In this document: positions 16,670 through 27,500 of the stretch, one piece after another
Layout of the letters: the number at the start of each line of letters is the position of its first letter
Position numbering within the stretch: position 1 is the first letter of the stretch
Assembly: GCF_018263925.1 (NCBI RefSeq)
Contig: NZ_JAEVHF010000009.1
Location: forward strand, 124,001-188,000
Origin: Kistimonas asteriae
GTDB taxonomy: Bacteria; Pseudomonadota; Gammaproteobacteria; Pseudomonadales; Endozoicomonadaceae
Length of the DNA stretch: 64,000 nucleotides
Direction of reading: 5' to 3'
The notes under the pieces: generated by a model
Databases searched by the model: none
What the model was told of the DNA's origin: nothing
Seen by the model: only the letters and a program-made list of their open reading frames with translations
Position numbers and translations under genes: made by a program

Positions 16670-16891
16670 CTAATTTATCTTTTTATACCTTTCTATTCTA
16701 AGAAAAATCCTAAGGCCATACCCCCCCGCGAAAAGCCCGAACCCACCCCAAATAAGGAGGGATATTTCTAGGGCAAGACTACTCAGAGGCCCGTTAACAA
16801 AATCAAGCATTTTAAAAAAAATATAACCTGTCAGGATTCCTGCAGCTGGAAATCCCACAATATAAATAACAAAAAAGACTAATTTTTTCAT
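16670..16891 (-). CDS. Candidate immunity protein for the Rhs toxin
   Basis: The start at 16,891 (MKKLVFF) lies 4 bases past the Rhs stop codon; a longer frame to 16,951 would lie in the Rhs gene. The 73-residue product has two membrane spans (about residues 4-27 and 43-60) and a short basic tail. In polymorphic toxin systems the gene immediately after the toxin encodes the immunity protein. Two spans would fit a toxin acting on the inner membrane. The link is from position, not from sequence family. Confidence 0.5.
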   Translation of the reverse strand: MKKLVFFVIYIVGFPAAGILTGYIFFKMLDFVNGPLSSLALEISLLIWGGFGLFAGGYGLRIFLRIERYKKIN

Positions 16892-16895
16892 AAAC

Positions 16896-19800
16896 CTAAT
16901 TCTTACCATTTTGGTAAATAGACATGTTAGATATAGTATTACTCGCAGCATTCGATATTGTTACACCACCGGGTATAAGAACAGGCTGCGGGTAACCATA
17001 AATCGCGTTAGAACCTAGCATTAATCGTGTAGCAAGTGGCAAAGAGTTATAGCGCGCCCGGTTCAGAGCAGATATTCCACTTGACATAGCCGCTCCAGCA
17101 CCAGCACCAAAACCACCTACAAGAAAACCATTGATTGCAGCATCTGAAATGCTATTACAGCTTCCCGTCAATTTATTTTGTGCTGCAGTCACACCTGCAC
17201 CAATTGCTGAACTCCCAACAGAATTAGACGCAATTAACCAACCAGCATTCGTGCCTACACGTACAGTAAGAGTTCCTAAAGCACCACCAAACGCACCTGA
17301 GGCTGTACTAGCAAAAAATGATCCCCAGTTAAAGTTATCAAATCCACCATTACTACTATATTGCGTCCAAACATTTATGCCACCACCTATAACAGCACCA
17401 AAAATGCACCAAGGGCATAAGCCAAAAGAGTCAATAAAATTAACTGGGTTACCGTTACTGTATACGTAAACATTCAACCCGCCATTTAACCCTATAGGGT
17501 CAGACTGAATATACCATCCAAGACTGGGATCATAATCCCTGAAGAGATTGTAATTTAGAGCGGTTTCATCATCGTAATACTGCCCCGCAAACCGCAAATT
17601 ATTGGCAATCCTGCTATCGGGGTGAACTTCCGTTTCCCCAAACGCTGTCGCCCGTGCCTGCCAAGTCACAGCACCATTTCGGGTAAAAGTTTTCTGCGGG
17701 GTGCCCAGATGATCGTTCACATAGTAATGGACATTATCATCCGCCGTTCTTGTAAACAGCGGATCAGTCATCCAAAGGCTGTGAGGCTTCCAGCCGTATT
17801 CCTGTAGCAGGCTGCCGTCGTCAGCATACTCACCCACCAGACCTTCCTGGCTGTACAGGTAATGAATGGTCGTGCCTTCCGCCAGCACCTTCTGGGTACG
17901 CTGTCCCAACGGGTTGTACTGGTATTGGGCAACAGTGGCGGTGTTCTTCTTAACTGCAATCAGCCGCTCTTCACTGTTGTAAATAAACTCCCAGAACGGG
18001 ATCTGATTGTCAGGATCAACAGCAATGTGCCCCTCACTGTTCCGTTTGCCGCTTTTGATGAGATGGCCGTTCTTGCCGTAGTCGTAGCTGATACCGTTCT
18101 GTTCTGTCAGCTGGTTGAAGGCATTGTATTGCCACACATCCGGTGCCAGGTCGGCCGGGCTGGATTTGCTGTCCAGCCGGTTGCCGACGCCATCGTAGCT
18201 ATAGGCTTCATTGGTACGCGGTGTAACTGCTTCCCCGAAGCCATCGTTACTGATGCTGTAGTCAGCGGTCGTCAGGCGATAGAGTTTGTCATAGCTGTAG
18301 CTGGCGCTCTCTTTCGACTGCTGGCCGTGGCGGATACCCAGGCCGGTGATATTGCTTTCGTTGTCATAGCCCCAGCCCAGGCTGAGCATGCTGTTACTGG
18401 CCGGGTCCTGCGTCTGCTTGTCCAGGGGTCTGAGCAGACCGTCGTACACCATCCGGGTCGCACTGCCGCCGGGGTAGATAATCTGCGTGGGACTCAGCCA
18501 CTGGTGTTCGGCGTAACTGATCCGGCCCTGGCCGGGAATCGTAATGCCACTGAGTTGGTTATTGTTATCGTACTCGTAGGTGTACGTCTGCCCTTCCGGA
18601 CTGGTGTAACTCTTTTTCAGTCCGTTTTTGTAGTAGCTGTAGCCGATAGTCTTACTGAACGCGTTAGCCGTGCCTTTATTGAAGGTGGTCGTGACATCGG
18701 TGAGCCGGTTCAGGGCATCGTAGCCGTACACCGCTTCCGTCCGGTTGTCGTCATAGCCGGCGAACTGATTGGTCGGAGTGTAGCGGTAACTGACGGTTTT
18801 CTCCGTCAGGTTCTGACCCTGCTGTATGCTGGACGCGTAGTAACGTGCCTCATCCAGCCGGTTGGCCGTATCGTAGCGGTACGCTGTGACTTCGCCGTTT
18901 GGCGTGGTGATCTGGATCAGGTTGCCGTTATCGTCGTATTGGTAGCTACGGCGGGTATCACTCAAACCGCCCTGGCCGACCTTGATCTCTGCAGTCACCT
19001 CATCGCGCAGATTGTATTCAAAACGGGTTTCCCGCCCTTCCGGGTCAATCACACTGACCAGGTTATCCCGGGCATCGTAACCGTAGCGGGTAACACCCCC
19101 TTCGGCATCGGTCATGGCTATCAGCCGGTCCAGGGCATCGTACTCATAGCCACTGGTATTGCTGTTGGCATCACTGCGCTGTTTGAGGTTGCTGTCGATG
19201 AGGTAATCGAACCGACGGGTGAGTTCTGTCAACGGTGACGCTTCATCAGCGCCGGCGTTGAAATGCTGCTGCTCAACGGTGGTACGATCCCGGTTATCGT
19301 AGCGGTAGTTCTCCCTGTACGTCGGGTACTGGATGCCGGTTAAACGGGTATTGTCGTATTCCCAGGTAGTGGTGTTATCATTGCCGTCGATCAGCGCTTT
19401 CAGGCGGCCACGGGAATCGTACTCCCGCTTGAGTCGTTTCCCTTCCGCATCCAGCAGTCGGGTCAACCGGTTGGCCTTGTCGTAGGTGAGTTCCGTGCGT
19501 CCGTTCAGCGCATCAATCACCGCCGTTGGCAGACCGGCCGCGTTGCTTTCCAGGGTGGTAATTTCCCCGTTCGGATCGGTTATGGTCTGAACCCGGCCGT
19601 TGCCATCGTAGCGATAGGTCACCACCTTGTTCAGCGGATCGGTGATGGTCAGGAGATTACCGGCTGCATCAAACGTGGAGACCCAGCGGTTGCCCCGGGC
19701 ATCAATGACGGTACGGGGATTACCCAGCCCGACGTAATCCTGAAACTGCGTGACTTTACCCAGTGGGTCAGTCTGCCGGGTCACATTCCCGAAAGCGTCA

Positions 19801-21416
19801 TATTCAAGCCGGGTTGTGCTGCCCCCCGGTGCAGTCATCGCGGTGACCTGGCCGAGGTTGTTAAACGTATAGCGGGTTACCCGCTCCAGCGCTGTACCCG
19901 CTGCTTCCGTCAGTGTGATCAGATTACCGCGATCATCGTATTCGAAGTGCGTTCGGGTCCCGTCCACCGCCACAAACTCAGTGCGCTGGCCCCGGCTGTT
20001 ATAGGTTGCACTGGAGGCTGTGCCGTCCGGGTATTCCGTCTTTAACAAGTCTCGCGCCCGGTTGTAGTGTTTCCGGGTGGTGTTGCCGAAGGCATCTGTC
20101 TCTTCCACCCGCTTGACGTATGGGCGTTCTTTTTCCTGGATTTTGCTCGACAGGTAACGGGCCCGGGACGCACTGCCACTTTGATAGCCATAGGCTTCTG
20201 CACCAAGCTGCCGGTAATCCTCGGAGATCCTTGTAACATCGGTGCTATTGTCCGAGAGAATGTACTTGGCGGTCAGTACGGTTTCACCGTTAACGGCCCG
20301 CCTGACCGGCTGACCCAGGCGGTTGTTCCACACTTCCGTCACAGTGCCTGAGGTGTCGGTGATTCGGGTATAGTGTTTTTCAGTACTGCTGTCATAGCGG
20401 TAGCTGTAGGCCTTACCCACACCATCACCATCCTGATAACCAAGCAGGCGGGCATTGCCGTCGATATTAAACGTGGTGATGCTCCCTTCTGGGCTGACAA
20501 CCCCCGTGAGTCGTTTACCCGTGTCATCACTGTACTGCATCCCCCATTGCTGACCGCGCACAGCCGTGACTTTATCCAGTACCCCCCGGGTTAGCGTCAC
20601 CGTCTTTCCCTGTGCATCCTTAACGCTCTCCTGCACCTCTTGATACTGGTAAGACATTTCACGACCGGTATGATCCCTCAGCCCTGTCAGTCGGTCGTCG
20701 TGCCAGAGGAACTTGATCACGGCCACACCCTCGGGATCCAGCACACGGCTGATACGCTGCTCATTGTCACGCTCCAGCGTAAGACCAATACCGTTGGGCC
20801 CGGCATAAGCCGTCATGCGGCCGTACTTGTCGTAGTCCGCACTGTAGCCGCGCCGATCCCGCCAGGTATATCCAGCACGTCCCTGGTCGTGGGCGACAAT
20901 CGTCCACTGATCCCGATAGGTAAAGGTGCCGTTTTCACCCGGCAACGGCAGATAAGTAATACCACTTCGCATGATGGCATAGGGGCGGTTGCCGGTCGCG
21001 GGCTGGTCACTGTCGACACAACTGTCATCTGCGGTATAAGCCTGCCGGTCCCCCCCGGCATCGGTGGCAATCAGCCCTCGGGATGAAGAACGACTGACCC
21101 GGTTAGGGTCAAAGTCCGTTGGCGGGCACACCTGCGAGCCTGCTATCGTCAGGTCTGCCCAGGCCCGGTTCCATTGCCAGTTGCCACGATCCCAGACCCG
21201 GTTCACCGTCACTTCACCGGCTATGGTCTGCACGCGCAGATCCACGAAACGCTGGCGGTTCTCACCGGTATCGAAGGTGGGCTGATTGACTTCCCAGTCA
21301 ATGCCCGAAACGGCCAGAACCGGTGCGCCGACCACTAACCCGCTCACCAAGAACACTGCACGGGCCAGTCCTGCCCACTGTTGCCGGGTACTGCGACCCT
21401 TCCCCCGTATTTCCAC
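16896..21416 (-). CDS. Rhs/YD-repeat polymorphic toxin with Sec signal
   Basis: The 1506-residue protein starts at GTG. Residues 1-35 form a signal peptide ending ...APVLA. A unique N-terminal region (~36-190) precedes some 35 YD repeats (~190-1270) that form the Rhs cocoon. The core end is DYDPSLGWYIQSDPIGLNGG (around 1290-1310), then IDSFGL (~1333). The usual boundary motif is DPxGL; here Pro is Ser. The last ~173 residues, encoded by AT-richer DNA, are Gly/Ala-rich glycine-zipper-like stretches and a short 50-residue end, so the toxic domain may be membrane-acting or reduced. Sec export is unusual for a T6SS-type Rhs, and the locus has a gspCD pair. A candidate immunity gene follows. Confidence 0.88.
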   Translation of the reverse strand: MEIRGKGRSTRQQWAGLARAVFLVSGLVVGAPVLAVSGIDWEVNQPTFDTGENRQRFVDLRVQTIAGEVTVNRVWDRGNWQWNRAWADLTIAGSQVCPPTDFDPNRVSRSSSRGLIATDAGGDRQAYTADDSCVDSDQPATGNRPYAIMRSGITYLPLPGENGTFTYRDQWTIVAHDQGRAGYTWRDRRGYSADYDKYGRMTAYAGPNGIGLTLERDNEQRISRVLDPEGVAVIKFLWHDDRLTGLRDHTGREMSYQYQEVQESVKDAQGKTVTLTRGVLDKVTAVRGQQWGMQYSDDTGKRLTGVVSPEGSITTFNIDGNARLLGYQDGDGVGKAYSYRYDSSTEKHYTRITDTSGTVTEVWNNRLGQPVRRAVNGETVLTAKYILSDNSTDVTRISEDYRQLGAEAYGYQSGSASRARYLSSKIQEKERPYVKRVEETDAFGNTTRKHYNRARDLLKTEYPDGTASSATYNSRGQRTEFVAVDGTRTHFEYDDRGNLITLTEAAGTALERVTRYTFNNLGQVTAMTAPGGSTTRLEYDAFGNVTRQTDPLGKVTQFQDYVGLGNPRTVIDARGNRWVSTFDAAGNLLTITDPLNKVVTYRYDGNGRVQTITDPNGEITTLESNAAGLPTAVIDALNGRTELTYDKANRLTRLLDAEGKRLKREYDSRGRLKALIDGNDNTTTWEYDNTRLTGIQYPTYRENYRYDNRDRTTVEQQHFNAGADEASPLTELTRRFDYLIDSNLKQRSDANSNTSGYEYDALDRLIAMTDAEGGVTRYGYDARDNLVSVIDPEGRETRFEYNLRDEVTAEIKVGQGGLSDTRRSYQYDDNGNLIQITTPNGEVTAYRYDTANRLDEARYYASSIQQGQNLTEKTVSYRYTPTNQFAGYDDNRTEAVYGYDALNRLTDVTTTFNKGTANAFSKTIGYSYYKNGLKKSYTSPEGQTYTYEYDNNNQLSGITIPGQGRISYAEHQWLSPTQIIYPGGSATRMVYDGLLRPLDKQTQDPASNSMLSLGWGYDNESNITGLGIRHGQQSKESASYSYDKLYRLTTADYSISNDGFGEAVTPRTNEAYSYDGVGNRLDSKSSPADLAPDVWQYNAFNQLTEQNGISYDYGKNGHLIKSGKRNSEGHIAVDPDNQIPFWEFIYNSEERLIAVKKNTATVAQYQYNPLGQRTQKVLAEGTTIHYLYSQEGLVGEYADDGSLLQEYGWKPHSLWMTDPLFTRTADDNVHYYVNDHLGTPQKTFTRNGAVTWQARATAFGETEVHPDSRIANNLRFAGQYYDDETALNYNLFRDYDPSLGWYIQSDPIGLNGGLNVYVYSNGNPVNFIDSFGLCPWCIFGAVIGGGINVWTQYSSNGGFDNFNWGSFFASTASGAFGGALGTLTVRVGTNAGWLIASNSVGSSAIGAGVTAAQNKLTGSCNSISDAAINGFLVGGFGAGAGAAMSSGISALNRARYNSLPLATRLMLGSNAIYGYPQPVLIPGGVTISNAASNTISNMSIYQNGKN

Positions 21417-21505
21417 GCCCTGTAATCCCTGTTACTGAATTTTTATTGGTTCTGTCGTTCTTGCGCGGTCGCTTTGCCGCTTTTCTTGCGATGATCAGTG
21501 GCGGG

Positions 21506-24500
21506 CTATTGCCCGCCGAAGCCTCCACCCAGGCTGTCACACTGGCCGACTACACAGTTGCGCACATCCGCAGGGCACCAGGTATCCGCTCCACTGATAG
21601 ACGTACCGCCATTGCCATAGCTGATCCCGCCACCGTAACCTCCGCCGCTTCCGCCACCGCTTCCGGTCGCCGGTGTGCTCACTCCGCCAGTGCTGCCGCA
21701 ACTGCCACCCGCGACATACCAGGTCATACCGGCCCGGGAGTCAACCGTCTGTCCGTTGGCACACTGACTCTGCCACGACACACTGCCCCAGTACTGGTGG
21801 CGCCAGCAGCCAACACCTGCGGCACTGCCTCCCTCACCCGAATTGAATGACTGGTTGGCGATAATCCGGTATGGCAGGGTATAAGCTTCACCCGGCGCCA
21901 GTGTTTCCGGAACAGGTTGCAGATACTGGAAACTGGCCACGCCATTACCCTGGGGCAAATCACCTGCCAGAGCATCCGCCCGGATCAGACCATGGTTGGT
22001 CAGCGTGATCTCACCGTTAAAGACATCCCCTTTTCTCATAACCGGCAGGTTAATGCTCATCGGCTCCACTACAACCACGGCTGCGGGCACATTGGTCTTG
22101 TACTCGGCCTCCAGTTTGATCTCGTAGCGATCCTCCAGGGTGATTTCCTTCACTTCCCATTCGACAGTGATCAGGTTGTTGGTCAGGAACATCTCTTCCG
22201 CCGTCGTCACACCCGGTTTCACCCACAAACGCCCACTGACGTCTTCATGGTCATAAGCGCTGGCCCGGTAGAAGTAACGACCCGTGGGGACATTCTCCAG
22301 CAACAGGTTACCGTCCTCATCAGTAACCCCCTCATAGACCTCGGTCAACACCTGCTCGTTCTGCAGTTTAACCCGGGCTCCGGCCAGTCCCTTGATGATA
22401 CGACCATAGTCGTCCAGAGTTGCGGTATAGATATCCGAGGCATGGATAAACACATTGCCTTCCCCGGCTTGGGTCACCGCCGCGTAGACCTTGTACACAT
22501 AACCCAGGCCGTTACTGCTGGTGATATGCAGGTCAAAGGTGTAGTTGCCTTCGTTCAGCGTTTCATCCGGGCTCAGGTTGACCGCAACCGTGCGTTTTTC
22601 TCCCACAGGGATATCGCCTATAGCGGGGTTCACGGCCAGCCGTACCCACGGGGGTGCGGGTGTATCACTGTTTTCTTCCGTCAGTTTTGCAGTGATACCG
22701 GTAACCGCTGCCAGGCTGTTATTCGTCAGAGTCAGGCTTTCCGTAACGCCTTCCCCACGCTTCACACCGGTTTCAATGTGACCCGGTGCAAAGGTCAATG
22801 CCGGGGTACCCTCGCTGACACTGCTGTTTACCAGTAACGTCCCCAGAGGTTCATCATGGTTATCTGAACGGACAGCGAAGCGCATCAGACTGCTGACCTC
22901 CGCGTTATTGTCAGCACTGACCTGCAGGTTCAGATAACCTGTACGATTGGGCTGAATGGTGATCGCTTCCGGCATTGCCAGGGTAATCCCTGCAGGCATC
23001 GCCACGTCATCACTACCCGTCAACGGAATGGCCTCAAGGCGCACATTGGTCAGGGTTGTGTCACGTCCGGCACTGACCTGAAGAGGAATTTTTTCCGGAT
23101 AATTACGCACCAGCCGCAGGTTGTAACGCTCCCAGTTCACACGCGCATTTTCTACCACAAACGTCTGCGCTTCAGCCCAGGGTCTGTCAGTACTGCCCGG
23201 ATAAATAGCAACCACGCGCACCTGGCCTGACTCACCACGATCCGGCACATACGTGTAACTGAAGGAACCATCCGCACCGGTCTGTACACTGATAACCTTC
23301 TCAAAACCGCTGCGGTCAAATACCAGGCTCAACAGACGATTAGGTGCAGGTTGCTGAGAAGCCCGCTCAATCGCCTGACCCGTAATCGTCACTGGTTGCT
23401 GTCCAAATACCCGGAGCTGGTCAACCTCCGAAACAATGCCGGTATAGTTCGTTTCCACCAGCGTCAGGCGAGTACGACTACCCGTACCGGCAATGGCCAC
23501 CGCATCAGGCTTGCCTCGATGATAATGGAAACGGTCAATTTCCAGGCTCAACTGCACATCATCCGGCGAACCACCCGGGACCGCCATGATTACCGGCTCA
23601 CTGACAAAACGCTGTCCTGGCTGCAGCCTGGCCACGGTATCGCCATTGCCCAGGGTGATCACATCGGTACCACTGAACTGCCGTACCGGCGTGGTCGCCA
23701 GACGATTCCCCTCTGCGTCGCTCAACACCAGCCGTATTTCATTGGAGGCACTATTGCCATTGTTGCGGGCCACCAGAATTTCTGTTTCCACTGCACTGGT
23801 GTTTTCCAGCGTAAAGGTGCTCTTACCCGTAGAGCCGCGGGTAAAGTCCGTCGCACTCAATCCGGCCACCAGCCCGCCATGGCCTACCGAAACCTCGGCC
23901 TGCTGGCTGATGGTCACCTGCTCACCGGGATTGGGGTACTGGCTGATCTTCAAGCGAAGCGTAGACAGTGCATTAAGGCCGGTATAACCCCCAATGACCA
24001 CTGGCACCTCAATGAAACTGCCGGCAGCAACACTGAAACTGCCTGAGCGATGACTGCGCCAGGTATTGTGATCCCGGGTATCCACTGTCAACAGCAAACC
24101 GCCAGCCCGGGTCGTACCAGTGTTATCCACCCGGAAAGAGACTTGGTTCATCACTCCCCGCTTAAGCTCCGCCTCATTGCCTGCCAATTGCACAGTCAGG
24201 GCTGGCAACCGCAGACTGTGGGGCTCACTCTCTGAACCATTGGCATCAACGGCAATGACTGTGTATAGCTGTTCACTGACCGCACCATGACTCACCTGAC
24301 CACCGTTGTAGCTGATGTCAGTAATACTCTTGGCGGTCAATGGTGTGCTGTTCAGCTTGATACGACTGTCGCCTACCCCACGGTAAACATCGTAACCCGC
24401 AACCCCCTGGCCACTGTGGGACCAGCTGATCACCGGCTGCCCTCCGGGGTTGAGGGTTATGGCCAGGTTACTTACCGGCAACAGGTTGGCATTCAGATAC

Positions 24501-27500
24501 TGAGGCATACCCGGTGCCGATTCATTGCCAGCGCTGTCCATCGCCGTCACGGTATAGGTGAATGCGGTTGTTGATGGTTCAGGATCCAGCGCAATAAAGG
24601 CGTTACCCGGAATATTGCGCTGTAATGGTTCAACATCCGTAAGATCCACGGGCTCACCCTCAGCCGTATCCAGTCGGTACAGGTTATACCTGAGCTCATG
24701 GGGAACAGCTTCACTGACAGGTGCCTGCCACTCTACCACGACACCGGCACCGTTAAGACGCAGACGCAGGGCTTCCGGCGCGTCCGGTGCCGTGCCATCA
24801 GCGATTACCATGACTGGTTGACTGGCCTCACTGATGCCGCGCTGGCCATTGGCACTGCGAATACTGGCAACACGGTACTGATACTGACCATCCACAAGTG
24901 CATTGACTTCCTGCCAGCGCTGAACATCACTTCCGGATGCCAAAACCTCAGCGACCACGTTGAAATCGTCCTCATTGGCAGCCTTGCGCTCAATCTGATA
25001 ACCGCTGGCCTGTGTGACCACCTGCCAGCCCAGATCAACCCGACCTTGCGGCAAAGCCCTGGCTTCCAGACTCACAGGTGAAGCCAACGCAGGCAGCTCT
25101 CCCTGGTAGACCTCGAAGGTACGGGTACCGTTAATACGGGTACTGCGGTTACCAAGATCATCTTCTGCCTGCCAGGTAAAACCGAGTAGCTGACTGCTCC
25201 CTGCGCCAGCATCAACCGGCAAGGTAAACTCGCCGCTCAGCAGTGGCTGACCGGGAAGTGCCAGGGCATCACGAACCAACGGAATCCCAGCCTCCATTCC
25301 GACAATGGGCAGGCCATCAAGCGTCGCTACCAGCACAGGTAATACATCTGGCCCAAGGTCATCATTGAGGGCAATTCTCACTTCCACCGTTGCTGGTATA
25401 TTGCCGCCTGTTAGCCCGTTGTTGATCGGATGCTCTGGCGTAATCGCCAACTGCTTAACATCCGGCCCACTGGTATCTATCCGGATGAACATTCGTTCGC
25501 CACTGACCAACTCCCCGCCCTGGTTGCCCACTGCATCAAAGGCCTGGAACGTCAGATCAGCCGTACCAGATGGCGTGCTTCCGCTGATACTGAAGCTACC
25601 GGTATAACGACGCGCCTCGTTGTAATCCGGAGTGAGGGACACCGTAATCGCACTGGCACCAAGGCTGAAGGCAAAATGAGGCGGATTACGCAACGGTTCG
25701 GTGAACCATACTTCCACTTCAACAGAGCCCTGGCCATAACGACCATCATCAGCCTGTCGCCCGCTGCTCGACAGGGTCACTGATTCGATCTTCGGACCAA
25801 TGCTGTCCACTACGACTTCTGACACGCCGCCGGGCTCGCTTTCGGAACCTGCACGGGTAACAGCGGTTACCGCGTAATAGTAAATACCATCCTCTGCGGG
25901 TACGTCTTCTATACGCGTTGCCGTAATCGGCGACAGAGTTATCCGGTCGACAGTCGCTTGACCAGGCGCAGAGAATGGCTGAGAACTTCGATAGACGTAA
26001 TAACCCGCCAGGTCTGCATCCACCGGCTGCCAGCTCAAGTTGACTTCGCCCTGAGCTCGGCTATTCGCATTGAAGCCGGCTGGCGCATCAGGTATCGCAG
26101 TATCCAGGGTGATGGTACGCTGCTCACTGGTAGCCGAAACTTTACTGCGCCCCACAAAACGCGCCTGTACGGCCAGGGTATTCTCACCTTCTTCCAGATC
26201 CACGCCCAGCGAGAAACGCCCATCACTTACAGCCAGCCAGTCTCCAAAAGGTTCGGCATTACGCAGCAAGCGCACCTCGGTATCAGCAACACTGGTACCC
26301 TGTACAATCTGTACGGGCTGGTTCGTGAAGCGACCATCCACCGGGCCAGTGAGAACCGGCGTTGCCGGTGCCGCCAGATCGACAGTGATGGCATAGGACT
26401 GCTCCGAGATGTTCTCAAGGGTATCCACCGCCTGCACCACCAGCACATGATCGCCGTCACTTAAGGTGCGGAGATCCAGCGGCAGTTCAAGGCCATCGGC
26501 TGGCGTCACATCCCGGGCGATCACCTCGCCATCCACCAGCAGCTGCAGACGGGCCACTCCGGAAGGATCCGTGGCCTGCACAGAAACGGTTCCATTGGTC
26601 GTTAACACCCTGCCATCTAACAGCGCTGAGCCAGCATAGGCAATCGTCGTCAGTGACGGCCCACTTTCATCAGCAAACGGAGTCACCGCCACGGGGGTCA
26701 CGTCAGCGCTTTCTTTGCCGGAAAGATTTATTGCCGTGACCGCCACATAATACGTTGTTCCATTAGTCAACCCGCTCAGCCCGGCCTGACGTTGATCAGA
26801 AGCCAGGCTCAGTGCCGGGGTGAGATCCGTAATTGAGGAAAAATCCTTCTCACTGCGATAGATGCGGTAACCGGTTACCTGTTCGGCAGGTAAAACAGCC
26901 GACCATCGCACGATAGCCCGTCCATCCAGCGCTTCCAGCGTAACATTGTCGGGATTAGGCAACAGTGTCACACCCGTCCCGGACAGTCCTGATGAGGTAT
27001 TGCCAGCCTGATCGACAGCCTGAACACGTATTGGGTAGGCAGTGCCCATAGCCAGTCCCTGGATGGTATGCGATACAACACTCTCGCCTGCAACCACAGG
27101 TACCATAATCACCTCTTCACCCTCAGGCCGGGTCACTGTGATACGGTAAGCGGCCAGATCACCGGCCTCATCAGGTGACGCTCCCCAACGCAACTGCAGG
27201 CTGTTACCCAATGCCATGAATGAAAGGTCGCTGATCTCGGCTGGCGCTATGGTATCGATAGGCGTGACCTCAACCGGCGAGACCACCGGATGCATATTCT
27301 CCGCTTTGTCGCGAGCAACCACGGCTACGTAAACGGTGGTATTTCTCTCCAGGTTACCAATACGGAACTGCCTGGTATCTGCAGCTACCTGACCAATAAG
27401 ACCGACACCCTCATCACTCAGATTCGTAAACGGTGTGCTGCTGCGATAGACCCAGTAACTCTCAACATCTGCACCGTTGGCGATATCATCGTAACTGTCC

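Noticed and set aside
17862..19238. 458-codon open frame on the plus strand
   Set aside because: It is antisense to the Rhs repeats and reflects their codon bias.
16896..21416. T6SS-type Rhs
   Set aside because: There is no PAAR or VgrG-linked part at the N-terminus and no T6SS genes nearby; a Sec signal is present instead.
21917..22837. 306-codon plus-strand frame in the giant FN3 gene
   Set aside because: It lies opposite a continuous coding frame with clear domains.
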